Program-made: the position numbers and the translations under genes | In this document: positions 1 to 7,602 of the stretch, one piece after another | How positions within the stretch are numbered: position 1 is the first letter of the stretch | Layout of the letters: each line of letters opens with the position of its first letter | Notes under the pieces: model-generated | Told to the model about the DNA's origin: nothing | The model's database searches: none | The model's input: only the letters and a program-made list of their open reading frames with translations | Assembly: GCA_028678905.1 (NCBI GenBank) | Contig: JAJRCO010000324.1 | Location: forward strand, 1-13,476 | Source of the DNA: Methanomicrobiales archaeon | GTDB taxonomy: Archaea > Halobacteriota > Methanomicrobia > Methanomicrobiales > JACTUA01 | Direction: 5' to 3' | DNA: 13,476 nucleotides

Positions 1-1
1 C

Positions 2-769
2 CGCTTCTGTTGCATGTATTCCCTGAAACACGCCCATCAGATCATCGAAAAGATCCCTGGTGCGATTCCGTACATCTTCTACATGGATATCCGTTCCTTC
101 GGGAAGATGTACGAGGAGTTCTATTACCGTATCCAGGAAGAAGGAGCAAAGTTCATTCGCGGGCGTGTCGCGAACATCCTCGAGGATCCCAGGACCAAGA
201 ACCTGCATCTGTATGCTGAAGACACTATGCTCGCCCGCCCTGTCGATATGGAACTGGACATGGTGGTCCTTGCCGCCGCAGTCGTTCCCTCTGCGGACAC
301 GGACCGGACGAGGAAACTCTTCGGTGTCTCCTGTTCGCAGGACGGATGGCTGCTGGAAGCTCATCCCAAGCTGAACCCCTGTGGTACCACCACAGCCGGT
401 GTGTACCTTGCCGGCGTCTGCCAGGGACCGAAAGATATCCCTGACGCGGTTGCCCAGGCGGAAGGAGCTGCATCCGCCGCCAGTATCCCCATCCACAAGG
501 GAGAGGTGGAGCTCGAGCCCTACTTTGCCCAGTGTATCGAGGAAAAGTGCGCCGGATGCGGCATGTGCGTGAACCTCTGCCCCTACCAGGCGCTTTCGCT
601 GGTGGAAAAGGGTGGTGGTAAAAAAGTCATGCAAGTCACGGAGGCGAAATGTAAAGGTTGTGGTACCTGCGGAGCATTCTGTCCGGGTGGTGCCATCTGG
701 ATGCAGCACTTCGCTACGCCGCAGATCGTGGCACAGATCGATGCTTTCCTGGTAGGAGGTGAGCGGTAA
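2..769 (+). CDS. hdrA: Heterodisulfide reductase subunit A, C-terminal part (5' end outside window)
   Basis: HdrA is the FAD-carrying, electron-bifurcating subunit of the cytoplasmic HdrABC complex, which splits electron pairs between ferredoxin and the CoM-S-S-CoB heterodisulfide. The frame is open from base 2 and begins RFCCMYSLKHA, a run typical of the middle of HdrA; the ATG at 14 lies inside this motif and is not the real start. About 255 residues are present, whereas full HdrA is usually around 650. A flavoprotein-like segment ends with GTTTAGVYLAG and GPKDIPDAVAQAEGAA. Two ferredoxin-type [4Fe-4S] motifs follow: KCAGCGMCVNLCP (about 545-585) and KCKGCGTCGAFCP (about 648-685), each CxxCxxCxxxCP. 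The stop overlaps the mvhD start (TAATG), so the two are probably co-translated. Identity is firm; missing are the N-terminal cluster region and most of the FAD fold, which lie upstream of the window. Confidence 0.95.
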   Translation, partial: RFCCMYSLKHAHQIIEKIPGAIPYIFYMDIRSFGKMYEEFYYRIQEEGAKFIRGRVANILEDPRTKNLHLYAEDTMLARPVDMELDMVVLAAAVVPSADTDRTRKLFGVSCSQDGWLLEAHPKLNPCGTTTAGVYLAGVCQGPKDIPDAVAQAEGAASAASIPIHKGEVELEPYFAQCIEEKCAGCGMCVNLCPYQALSLVEKGGGKKVMQVTEAKCKGCGTCGAFCPGGAIWMQHFATPQIVAQIDAFLVGGER

Positions 770-1197
770 TGGCCGAAGACTGGAACCCCAAAATCATCGG
801 CATTCTCTGTAACTGGTGCTCCTATGCGGGAGCCGACCTCGCCGGGTCAGCCCGCACCCAGTATCCGCCCGATGTGCGGATCATCCGGGTGATGTGCACC
901 GGCCGGGTGGACCCCCTGTTCATCCTGAAGGCATTCATCGATGGCGCGGACGGGGTGCTGGTATCCGGATGCCACTTCGGAGACTGTCATTATCTGGAAG
1001 GGAATTACAAAGCAGCAAAGCGGATGTTCGTGATGAAGAGCCTCCTGAAGGGCATCGGGTTGGAGGATAAAAGGCTCCGTATGACCTTTGTTTCGGCGTC
1101 TGAGGGTGCGAAGTGGGCAAAAGTTATCGAAGACGTGGTCAACACCGTCAAGGAGCTGGGCCCGAGCCCCATCCCACAGCTCACCAAGAGACGATGA
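769..1197 (+). CDS. mvhD: MvhD-type [2Fe-2S] electron-transfer subunit (delta subunit linking an electron donor to Hdr)
   Basis: MvhD passes electrons from a hydrogenase (MvhAG) or formate dehydrogenase to the FAD of HdrA. The 142-residue product has the full length of the family. Five cysteines can be placed: C14 and C17 (LCNWCSYAGADLAG), C43 (VMCTGRVD), and C68 and C73 (SGCHFGDCHY), the pattern expected for the family's [2Fe-2S] site. The ATG overlaps the hdrA stop by one base and is preceded by a GGAGGTGAG ribosome site at about 755-763. No mvhA or mvhG is in view. Methanomicrobiales are known to lack MvhAG and to feed Hdr from formate dehydrogenase or another hydrogenase, so the partner here is inferred, not seen. 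The stop lies in the same frame as fwdD, nine bases before its TTG start. Confidence 0.93.
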   Translation: MAEDWNPKIIGILCNWCSYAGADLAGSARTQYPPDVRIIRVMCTGRVDPLFILKAFIDGADGVLVSGCHFGDCHYLEGNYKAAKRMFVMKSLLKGIGLEDKRLRMTFVSASEGAKWAKVIEDVVNTVKELGPSPIPQLTKRR

Positions 1198-1206
1198 GGT
1201 GGTCTC

Positions 1207-1611
1207 TTGCCCAAGATCACCCTTAATCTGATCTCCGGCCGCACCATCCAGCAGGGGGTCGCGATCGAGGCAGGAAAAGAAAAGCCCTCCTATCGCGAAG
1301 CCTGCGGGATCATCGAGATCGACCCCGTGGATTTCAAACAGCTGGGCGCCTGGCGCAATACCAATGTGCGGGTGACCAGTGCGTATGGCCACGTGATCGT
1401 GAAGGCCGTAGAAGCTACCCAGGGGCCTCATCCGGGGATCGCGTTTATCCCCATGGGCCCCTGGGCAAACCAAGTTGTGAATCCGCGTACCTACTCCACC
1501 GGCATGCCCACGTTCAAAGGTACCCCCATCGAAGTGGAGCCGGCCCCCAGCGAAGAAGTGCTGGACGGAATCCGGGTGGTGCAGGAAGCGGTGCGAGGTG
1601 CCAAGGTATGA
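1207..1611 (+). CDS. fwdD: Formylmethanofuran dehydrogenase subunit D (TTG start)
   Basis: FwdD corresponds to the molybdopterin-dinucleotide-binding domain found at the C-terminus of formate dehydrogenases; with FwdB it forms the tungsten or molybdenum active unit that reduces CO2 to formate. The 134-residue product opens with PKITLNLISGRTIQQG and contains NTNVRVTSAYGHVIVKA and FIPMGPWANQVVNP, which fit this domain. The start is TTG at 1207: the mvhD TGA lies in the same frame at 1195, and no ATG or GTG lies between. A GAGGTGG ribosome site overlaps the mvhD stop, about five bases from the TTG. The stop overlaps the fwdB ATG (ATGA). Whether the metal is W (fwd) or Mo (fmd) cannot be read from the sequence, so the symbol is by family. 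Confidence 0.9.
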   Translation: MPKITLNLISGRTIQQGVAIEAGKEKPSYREACGIIEIDPVDFKQLGAWRNTNVRVTSAYGHVIVKAVEATQGPHPGIAFIPMGPWANQVVNPRTYSTGMPTFKGTPIEVEPAPSEEVLDGIRVVQEAVRGAKV

Positions 1612-2927
1612 CCAAGACCATAACCGATGTGATCTGTCCTTTCTGCGGGACTCTCTGCGACGATATAGAGGTCACCGTGAGCGACGACGGAAAGAAGATC
1701 CTGGAAGTTTTCAACGCCTGCGCCATCGGGAACGAGAAGTTCCATCATGCGATGGCGAAAGACAGGCCCGTGCGCCCCCGTATGCAGCAGGCTGACGGCA
1801 CCTACAAGGAAGTCAGTTATGATGAAGCGGTGGAATACACCGCCCAGATGCTGGCCAACGCGAAGAAACCCCTGATGTATGGCTGGTCCTCCACCAACTG
1901 CGAGGCCCAGAGCATCGGGCACGAGATCGCGGAAGCTGTCGGTGCGGTAGTAGACAACACCGCGGCGGTGTGCCATGGCACCACCCTGATCGCGGTACAG
2001 GATGTGGGTATCCCCTCCTGCACTCTGGGGGAGATCAAGAACCGGGCGGACCGCATCCTCTTCTGGGGATGTAACCCGGCCCATGCCCATCCCCGACACA
2101 TGAGCCGCTATTCCATCTTCCCCCGCGGGTTCTTTACTGGCAAAGGGTCACAGAGCCGGAAGCTCATCGTGGTCGATCCCCGCCATTCCGACACCTCGAA
2201 ACTCGCGGATGTGTACTACCAGGTGGAGCAGGGACGGGACTATGAACTCCTGCAAGCCTTCCGTACCGCTCTGAAAGGGGAATGGCTGCCCGACGTGGTC
2301 GCCGGAATTCCCAAAGAGCGGATCTATGAGGGAGCGGAGCTGATGAAGAGCGGCCGGTTCGGGATCATTTTCTTCGGAATGGGCGTGACCCAGACCCTGG
2401 GGAAGAACCACAACATCGACGCCGCGATTTCGCTCACCAAGGATCTGAACGAATACACCAAGTTCAGCATCATGCCCATGCGGGGACACTACAACGTTAC
2501 CGGATCGGGCGAAGTGCTTGCCTGGCAGTTTGGGTTCCCCTATAGCGTGGATCTCTCGCGGGGTTATGCACGCTACAATCCCGGGGATACGTCTTCCATT
2601 GATCTCCTCATCCGGGGAGAGGTGGATAGTGTCTTCACCATCGCAAGCGACCCTGGTGCACACTTCCCCATCAGTGCGGTGAAGCGAATCGCGAGCCTGC
2701 CCTCAGTGGCCGTCGATCCGCACATCACACCCACAACCGAGGTCTCGAAACTCCACGTACCTGTGGCGTTTGTCGGGATCGAGGTAGGAGGCAATGCATA
2801 TCGCATGGACAATGTCCCCATCGACACGCGGAAAGTGGTGGACCCGCCGGAAGGAGTGCTCACGGATGAGCAGTTCCTGGAGCGTGTGCTCATACGGGTG
2901 AAAGAACTGAAAGGGGTGAAGGCATGA
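1608..2927 (+). CDS. fwdB: Formylmethanofuran dehydrogenase subunit B (W/Mo-pterin catalytic subunit)
   Basis: FwdB is the catalytic subunit that reduces CO2 to formate at a W- or Mo-bis-pterin site; formate then reaches FwdA. The 439-residue product is close to the family's usual length. Near the N-terminus C10-x2-C13-x3-C17 (ICPFCGTLCDD), with C38 in NACAIGN, forms the [4Fe-4S] site. The metal-coordinating residue is expected in NTAAVCHGTT, where C122 is an ordinary cysteine codon; some methanogens use selenocysteine (TGA) there. H123, next to it, fits the conserved catalytic histidine. FFGMGVTQT and SIMPMRGHYNVTG match the molybdopterin oxidoreductase fold. The ATG overlaps the fwdD stop and follows GAGGTG at about 1595-1600; the stop overlaps the fwdA ATG in turn. 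This subunit shows no truncation or frameshift. Confidence 0.95.
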   Translation: MTKTITDVICPFCGTLCDDIEVTVSDDGKKILEVFNACAIGNEKFHHAMAKDRPVRPRMQQADGTYKEVSYDEAVEYTAQMLANAKKPLMYGWSSTNCEAQSIGHEIAEAVGAVVDNTAAVCHGTTLIAVQDVGIPSCTLGEIKNRADRILFWGCNPAHAHPRHMSRYSIFPRGFFTGKGSQSRKLIVVDPRHSDTSKLADVYYQVEQGRDYELLQAFRTALKGEWLPDVVAGIPKERIYEGAELMKSGRFGIIFFGMGVTQTLGKNHNIDAAISLTKDLNEYTKFSIMPMRGHYNVTGSGEVLAWQFGFPYSVDLSRGYARYNPGDTSSIDLLIRGEVDSVFTIASDPGAHFPISAVKRIASLPSVAVDPHITPTTEVSKLHVPVAFVGIEVGGNAYRMDNVPIDTRKVVDPPEGVLTDEQFLERVLIRVKELKGVKA

Positions 2928-4648
2928 CCGAGTTTCTCATCAAGAATGGATTTGTATTTGACCCCACCCTGAAGATCAAAGGGGACGTGGCTGACGTCGC
3001 CATTAAAAACGGGAAGATCGTCGAGACCGATGCGGTGAAGAAGCCGAAGGTCATCGATGCAAGCGGAAAGACGGTGATGGCAGGCGGGTTGGAGATCCAC
3101 GCCCACATCGCAGGCCCCAAGGTCAATGTGGGGCGGATCTACCGGCCCGAAGACAAACTCTTCAATGCGACTGCGGGCCTGAAAGCAACTCCTACGCATA
3201 TGAACACCCGCATGGAAGGCGGCTTTTCTATCCCCACCACCTACAAGACCGGGTATAATTACGCACGGCTTGGCTACACTACCGCGATGGAAGCGGCGAT
3301 GCCCCCACTCTTTGCCCGGCATGTGCATGAAGAGATGCGGGACACCCCCATCATCGACGAGGGCGCCTATCCCGTCTTCGGTAACAACTGGTTTGTGCTT
3401 GAGTATATCAAGAACAGGGAGATCAACAATACTGCGGCCTACATTGCCTGGCTCCTGGAGGCGACAAAAGGATTTGCCATCAAGAGCGTGAATCCGGGCG
3501 GTACCGAAGCATGGGGTTGGGGACTGAACTGCCTTCAGGTCACCGATCCGGTGCCCTATTTCGATGTGACCCCGCAGGAGATCACCACGGGGCTCATCGA
3601 GGCAAATGAACTCCTTGGGCTCCCGCATTCTCTGCATATCCATGGAAATAACCTCGGGAACCCGGGGAACTACACTACCACCCTGGATACCCTGAAGGCA
3701 GCGGAAGGCCATAAAGCGAAGAACAAGTTCCACCGTGAGCAGGTACTTCACCACACCCACATCCAGTTCCATTCCTACGGCGGGGATAAATGGGCGAACT
3801 TCGAATCCAAGGCCCGCCCCATCATGGATTACGTGAACAAACACAAGAATATCACCGTCGACGTGGGATTTGTGACGCTGGATGAGACCACCACGATGAC
3901 AGCGGACGGCCCGTTCGAACATCACCTCACCGAATTGAACCATCTGAAGTGGGCCAATGTGGACGTAGAATTGGAAACAGCAGCGGGGGTTGTCCCCTAT
4001 GTCTACAGTCCGGATATCTTCGTGTGCGGAGTGCAGTGGGCGATCGGTCTTGAGATCGCGCTCCTCTCCAAGGATCCCATGCGCTGCTTCATCACCACCG
4101 ATCATCCGAATGCCGGACCGTTCACCCGGTACCCGCGCATCCTGAAGTGGCTGATGAGCCAGAAGGCACGGGATGAACAGATCAAGGCGTTCAAGAACAG
4201 CGACAAGGTGGTAAACGGTTCTGAGATCGCGTCCTTCGATCGCGAATTGACCCTTTACGAAGTCGCTGCCATGACCCGTGCCGGTCCTGCAAAGGCACTC
4301 GGGCTCTCTCATATGTATGGCGGGCTGAAACCCGGGCTCGATGCAGATGTAGCGGTGTACAACTTCAACCCTGAAAAGGAGAACAGCCCGGACGAGATCG
4401 AAAAGGCATTTAGTACGGTGCAGTATCTGTTCAAGACCGGAGAAAAGATCATCAAGGATGGTGAGATCGTCTCTAATGGGAACAAGCGCACCCTCTGGGT
4501 TCACGCGAAAGTGGAAGAGAATCCCCAGGTGATGCGGGATATCGAGGAGAAGTTCGTGAAATATTACACTGTCACCAAGGGCAATTACGAGGTGCACGGG
4601 AAACACTTCATCCCGAACCCGCTGGCTATTGAGGTGGATGCCACTTAG
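2924..4648 (+). CDS. fwdA: Formylmethanofuran dehydrogenase subunit A (binuclear-metal amidohydrolase)
   Basis: FwdA condenses the formate made by FwdB with methanofuran to give formylmethanofuran, using a dihydroorotase/urease-like amidohydrolase site. The 574-residue product is full length. The expected metal ligands can all be found: H59 and H61 (GLEIHAHIAGPK), a lysine in IKSVNPGGTEAWGWG at K187 that would be carboxylated, H238/H240 (SLHIHGNNLGNPGN), and D393 (ITTDHPNAGPFTRYP). Positions correspond to His57, His59, Lys178, His228 and Asp385 of the Methanothermobacter wolfeii enzyme with a small offset; that mapping is by recall, not alignment. The ATG overlaps the fwdB stop by four bases. 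A long antisense open frame over this gene is a codon-bias shadow. Confidence 0.95.
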   Translation: MTEFLIKNGFVFDPTLKIKGDVADVAIKNGKIVETDAVKKPKVIDASGKTVMAGGLEIHAHIAGPKVNVGRIYRPEDKLFNATAGLKATPTHMNTRMEGGFSIPTTYKTGYNYARLGYTTAMEAAMPPLFARHVHEEMRDTPIIDEGAYPVFGNNWFVLEYIKNREINNTAAYIAWLLEATKGFAIKSVNPGGTEAWGWGLNCLQVTDPVPYFDVTPQEITTGLIEANELLGLPHSLHIHGNNLGNPGNYTTTLDTLKAAEGHKAKNKFHREQVLHHTHIQFHSYGGDKWANFESKARPIMDYVNKHKNITVDVGFVTLDETTTMTADGPFEHHLTELNHLKWANVDVELETAAGVVPYVYSPDIFVCGVQWAIGLEIALLSKDPMRCFITTDHPNAGPFTRYPRILKWLMSQKARDEQIKAFKNSDKVVNGSEIASFDRELTLYEVAAMTRAGPAKALGLSHMYGGLKPGLDADVAVYNFNPEKENSPDEIEKAFSTVQYLFKTGEKIIKDGEIVSNGNKRTLWVHAKVEENPQVMRDIEEKFVKYYTVTKGNYEVHGKHFIPNPLAIEVDAT

Positions 4649-4662
4649 TAGGAGGTAGAGGT

Positions 4663-5463
4663 ATGAACACTGTAACACTTACCCCCAAGAAACAATCTGA
4701 CCTCTACCTTGAGGTGAACAACATCACGCCGGACATGTTTGCCGGTAAGTCCACCGAGCAGATCGCGGCACTTCCCGTGTATGTGGGAAATACCGAGCAT
4801 CCCCTGGGAGAGTTCTTCACGGTGACCGGCGCAGCAGGCGCTTCTGCCGCTGAAACGCGCATCGTGATCAAAGGAGACTCCTCCCGGCTGAAGTACATCG
4901 GCATGAAGATGACCGCGGGCGAGATCGAGGTGGAAGGGAGCGCGGACCAGTATGTTGGTGGCTGGATGGCAGGAGGAAAAATCCATGTGCAAGGGAACGT
5001 CCAGGCATTCGCCGGTGTCGGAATGCGGGGCGGAGAACTGCTCGTTGACGGAAATGCCGGAGATTATCTGGGCGCCGCCTATCGCGGCGACTGGCGCGGC
5101 ATGCAGGGAGGGAAAATATACATCAAGGGCAATGCCGGCTCCGATCTCGGCTACTTCATGAATGGCGGCACTATTGTCGTGGACGGCGATGTGGATGTAT
5201 TCGTTGGCACGCACGCGGAAGGCGGCACCATCATCATCAAGGGAAACGCGAAGAGCAAGGTGGGCGGCCAGATGGTGCAGGGCGAGATCTACGTCTTTGG
5301 CACCATCGATGTGATGCTCCCCGGCTACATCTACCGCCAGGAATTGGAAAAAGAAGTCGAGGGAATGAAAGGCAAATTCGCCCTCTTTGAGGGAGATACC
5401 GCGGAACGGCACCCCAAGCGGAAGGGACAGCTCCAGTACGCGAAACTCTATCTCAAACAATAA
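4663..5463 (+). CDS. fwdC: Formylmethanofuran dehydrogenase subunit C (glycine-rich beta-helix)
   Basis: FwdC is a structural subunit of the formylmethanofuran dehydrogenase complex. It is a right-handed beta-helix related to the C-terminal domain of glutamate synthase. The 266-residue product shows the expected tandem glycine repeats of form GxxMxxGxIxVxGNAxxxxG, for example GGWMAGGKIHVQGNVQ, RGMQGGKIYIKGNAGSDLG and GTHAEGGTIIIKGNAKSKVG, about six turns between residues 80 and 210. The last 50 residues leave the repeat and are charged. The ATG at 4663 has a strong GGAGGT site at 4651-4656. The gene starts 14 bases after the fwdA stop and is the last of the run. No fwdF, fwdG or fwdE is visible here; they may lie upstream with hdrB/hdrC or elsewhere. 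Confidence 0.94.
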   Translation: MNTVTLTPKKQSDLYLEVNNITPDMFAGKSTEQIAALPVYVGNTEHPLGEFFTVTGAAGASAAETRIVIKGDSSRLKYIGMKMTAGEIEVEGSADQYVGGWMAGGKIHVQGNVQAFAGVGMRGGELLVDGNAGDYLGAAYRGDWRGMQGGKIYIKGNAGSDLGYFMNGGTIVVDGDVDVFVGTHAEGGTIIIKGNAKSKVGGQMVQGEIYVFGTIDVMLPGYIYRQELEKEVEGMKGKFALFEGDTAERHPKRKGQLQYAKLYLKQ

Positions 5464-5483
5464 TCTTTTCGAACCGCAGCGCA

Positions 5484-5535
5484 TGGGGTTTTATGCACCC
5501 CAGCACTGGTTAGTAATACATTGTGCTACTCTTTT
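5484..5535 (+). terminator. Probable terminator after fwdC
   Basis: TGGGGT (5484-5489) pairs with ACCCCA (5497-5502) around a seven-base loop, and the sequence soon becomes T/A-rich with a TTTT at about 5532. It lies 20 bases after the fwdC stop and before the mcr promoter region, which fits termination of the hdr-fwd transcript. The T tract is not directly behind the stem, so the form is atypical; archaea often terminate at T runs alone. Confidence 0.5.
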
Positions 5536-5807
5536 ATCTAATTGTAATAACGATAATTTTCTTTAAAAACGAATATCTCTTATTATTTTAATTTATCGTC
5601 CTTATTAATTATTATTCGCCATTTATTATAAAAAATAAATTCTAAAAAAATAGTAATGTATATATGCCGGGGACGGGTTATATGGATATGTCCCATGAGG
5701 GGACGTGCAGTAGTGATCGCCATCTATCATCAGCGTACGTGAAGTACTCGATATTCAGTTCCTCGATTGTAGTGTGCATTTGAATTACCAAAATGGAGAA
5801 AAAAAAT
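5503..5807 (+). promoter_or_regulatory. AT-rich promoter region and leader of the mcr operon
   Basis: This is the longest non-coding stretch in the window. From about 5515 to 5665 the DNA is overwhelmingly A and T, unlike the GC-rich genes on both sides. It holds A and T tracts and an AT dyad, ATTTATT (5621-5627) with AATAAAT (5634-5640). A TATA-like GTATATATG sits at 5658-5666, behind an A-rich stretch that could serve as BRE; the usual archaeal spacing would put the start of transcription near 5688-5692. A second TATA-like TTATATGG lies at 5678-5685. Either choice leaves a leader of roughly 100-120 bases before mcrB. The promoter assignment is inference from base composition and position. 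Confidence 0.6.
5669..5707. repeat. GGGGAC repeat with inverted copy and hairpin near the mcr transcription start
   Basis: GGGGAC occurs at 5669-5674 and again at 5699-5704, 30 bases apart on the same face of the helix (about three turns). An inverted copy, GTCCC, sits between them at 5690-5694. GTCCC can pair with GGGAC at 5700-5704 (five-base loop, extendable by U-G and A-U pairs to 5687-5707), or as DNA with 5670-5674. The position directly after the TATA-like box suggests an operator or a 5' RNA hairpin. Function is not shown. Confidence 0.45.
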
Positions 5808-7112
5808 ATGGCGAAATACAAGGAAACATGTGACCTTTATGACGATGAGGGCAAGCTCCTGAAGAGCAAGGTTGCCCTCGAGAAGGTCAGCCCGCTGGTT
5901 AATCCTGCGATCAAGAAGATCATTGACCTTACCAAGAAGACCGTTGCCGTCAACCTTGCCGGTATTGAGAACGGTGTCAAGACAGGCGCGATGGGCAAGG
6001 GTATCGTTCCCGGCCGTAGCCTGAACCTGAATCTGGTAAAGGATGTCGATACGATCGCAGACAAGATCAAGAAGCTCGTCTCGGTCGAAGACGGTGACGA
6101 CACCAAGGTGACGAAAGTCGGTGGCGGAAAGCTGCTGCTTATCGAAGTGCCCTCTGCCCGCATGGCGGCCGCAGCCACCTATGATGCAGCAAGCACCGCG
6201 GTTGCAAGCGCGACCACCCAGGCCATCATTGAGCAGTACGATGTGGGCATGTTCGACGGCCCCATGGTAAAATCCGTCGTATGGGGTGCGTACCCGCAGA
6301 CCATGGATATGCAGGGCGGTAATATCATCACTGTGCTCTCCATCCCCCAGAACAACGAAGGTCTCGGATACTCTCTCCGAAACGTGAGCGCAAACATCGT
6401 TGCGATGATGACCCACCGCAACGCGATGCAGACCGCAGCACTGTCCTGTACCTTTGAGCAGGCAGGAGAGTTCGAGATGGGAATGGCCATCGGACCCTTC
6501 GAGCGTGCCCAGCTGCTTGGGTATGCCTACCAGGGACTGAACGCCAACAACATGGTGTATGACCTGGTAAAGTCCAACGGTAAGACCGGAACCATGGGAA
6601 CCGTGGTCCAGTCCGTCGTGGAGCGTGCCCTTGAAGACAAGGTCATCAAGGCCGGAAAGAAAGGTGGATACTTCACCTTCTACGAGACAAAGGACCCCAT
6701 GATGTGGAATGCCTATGCCGCAGCCGGAACCATGGCAGCAACCATGGTGAACTGTGGTGCAGGACGTTTCGCTCAGGCGGTTTCTTCAACCCTGCTGTAC
6801 TTCAATGACCTGCTCGAGCATGAGACTGGTCTCCCCAGCTGCGACTACGGCCGTGTGATGGGTACTGCAGTCGGGTTCTCGTTCTTCAGCCACTCTATCT
6901 ATGGTGGCGGCGGCCCCGGTGTGTTCAACGGTAACCATATCGTTACCCGGCACTCGGCAGGCTTTGCTATCCCGTGCGTGTGCGTCGCATGCGCTCTTGA
7001 TGGTGGCACCCAGATGTTCGGACCCGAACAGACCGCGAAAGTCTACCAGGACACCTTCGGACAGATCGATGAATTCAAGATGCCCATCCAGGCTATCGCC
7101 AAGGGCGTCTGA
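5808..7112 (+). CDS. mcrB: Methyl-coenzyme M reductase, beta subunit
   Basis: McrB is the beta subunit of the (alpha-beta-gamma)2 enzyme that reduces methyl-CoM with CoB to methane and heterodisulfide; it helps form the two F430 pockets. The product begins MAKYKETCDLYDDEGKLLKS and has 434 residues from the ATG at 5808, the family's usual length. An in-frame ATG at 5793 would add five residues, but GGAG at 5795-5798, nine bases before 5808, and family N-termini favour 5808. SIYGGGGPGVFNGNH carries Y365, which by recall corresponds to the conserved active-site Tyr367 of Methanothermobacter marburgensis McrB. VTRHSAGFAIPC follows. It is the first gene of the operon, behind a long leader. Codon choice is uniform and biased, as expected for a very highly expressed gene. 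Confidence 0.98.
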   Translation: MAKYKETCDLYDDEGKLLKSKVALEKVSPLVNPAIKKIIDLTKKTVAVNLAGIENGVKTGAMGKGIVPGRSLNLNLVKDVDTIADKIKKLVSVEDGDDTKVTKVGGGKLLLIEVPSARMAAAATYDAASTAVASATTQAIIEQYDVGMFDGPMVKSVVWGAYPQTMDMQGGNIITVLSIPQNNEGLGYSLRNVSANIVAMMTHRNAMQTAALSCTFEQAGEFEMGMAIGPFERAQLLGYAYQGLNANNMVYDLVKSNGKTGTMGTVVQSVVERALEDKVIKAGKKGGYFTFYETKDPMMWNAYAAAGTMAATMVNCGAGRFAQAVSSTLLYFNDLLEHETGLPSCDYGRVMGTAVGFSFFSHSIYGGGGPGVFNGNHIVTRHSAGFAIPCVCVACALDGGTQMFGPEQTAKVYQDTFGQIDEFKMPIQAIAKGV

Positions 7113-7128
7113 ATAATTTGAATCCCGA

Positions 7129-7602
7129 ATGACCGAACAAGTAGCATATCCCCAGATCAGAATCGTACCTGCCCGCCTCCTCAGCCCATCAACCATTGAG
7201 CGGCTCCTGAACGGGATCTGCGACCTCGGGAAAGTAAGACGGCTGGTCCTCAATGGACCCCGTCTCCCGGCCGAGGTCCCCTACGGGCCTGCCAAGGGGA
7301 TTCCAAATCCCCATGAAGGCAGAAAGACGATCAAGGTGAAGGGAGAGGATGTACCATTGCAGGTACAGGTCGGTGTCATTATCTGTGAATTGCCGAATGA
7401 TCAGGTGATTCCAGAGATCAAGGAGATATGTGACCGCGTCTTCACGGAATTCTCCTACCAGATCCAGAAAGGCCGGTTTATGAAATCCATTCCGACGACC
7501 ACGGATTATGCGAGATATGGTCCCGAAATGGATGAGACATTGCTGGGAATGACCGATGTGAAAGGCAAAGGATGCCCGATTATCATCCAGGGAGGCAAAT
7601 AA
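7129..7602 (+). CDS. mcrD: Methyl-coenzyme M reductase operon protein D
   Basis: McrD is a small protein encoded within mcr operons but absent from the active enzyme; published work links it to assembly or F430 handling, without a settled mechanism. The 157-residue product matches the family in length and in blocks such as QIRIVPARLLSPSTIERLLN, VRRLVLNGPRLPAEVPYGP and GRFMKSIPTTTDYARYG. The ATG at 7129 is the only start possible, because an in-frame TAA lies at 7114. No convincing ribosome site precedes it, and it lies 16 bases after the mcrB stop, so translation may depend on coupling to mcrB. The last codons carry GGAGG (7591-7595), which serves mcrC. Low, non-stoichiometric expression would fit the weak initiation site. 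Confidence 0.95.
   Translation: MTEQVAYPQIRIVPARLLSPSTIERLLNGICDLGKVRRLVLNGPRLPAEVPYGPAKGIPNPHEGRKTIKVKGEDVPLQVQVGVIICELPNDQVIPEIKEICDRVFTEFSYQIQKGRFMKSIPTTTDYARYGPEMDETLLGMTDVKGKGCPIIIQGGK

Noticed and set aside
847..1473. Antisense frame of 208 codons over mvhD and fwdD
   Set aside because: Both sense genes are well conserved; the antisense product resembles no family I recognise.
2573..4678. Open frame of 701 codons antisense to fwdA
   Set aside because: It lies fully opposite fwdA and the end of fwdB, has a low-complexity, non-homologous composition and no ribosome site; GC-biased third positions of the real gene keep the antisense frame open.
4645..5484. Antisense frame of 279 codons over fwdC
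   Set aside because: Its His- and Asp-rich repeats mirror the glycine repeats of fwdC read backward; it is a shadow.
5464..5807. tRNA, riboswitch or replication origin in the AT-rich region
   Set aside because: No cloverleaf, no known aptamer motif and no origin-binding repeats were found; AT richness alone is explained by the mcr promoter.
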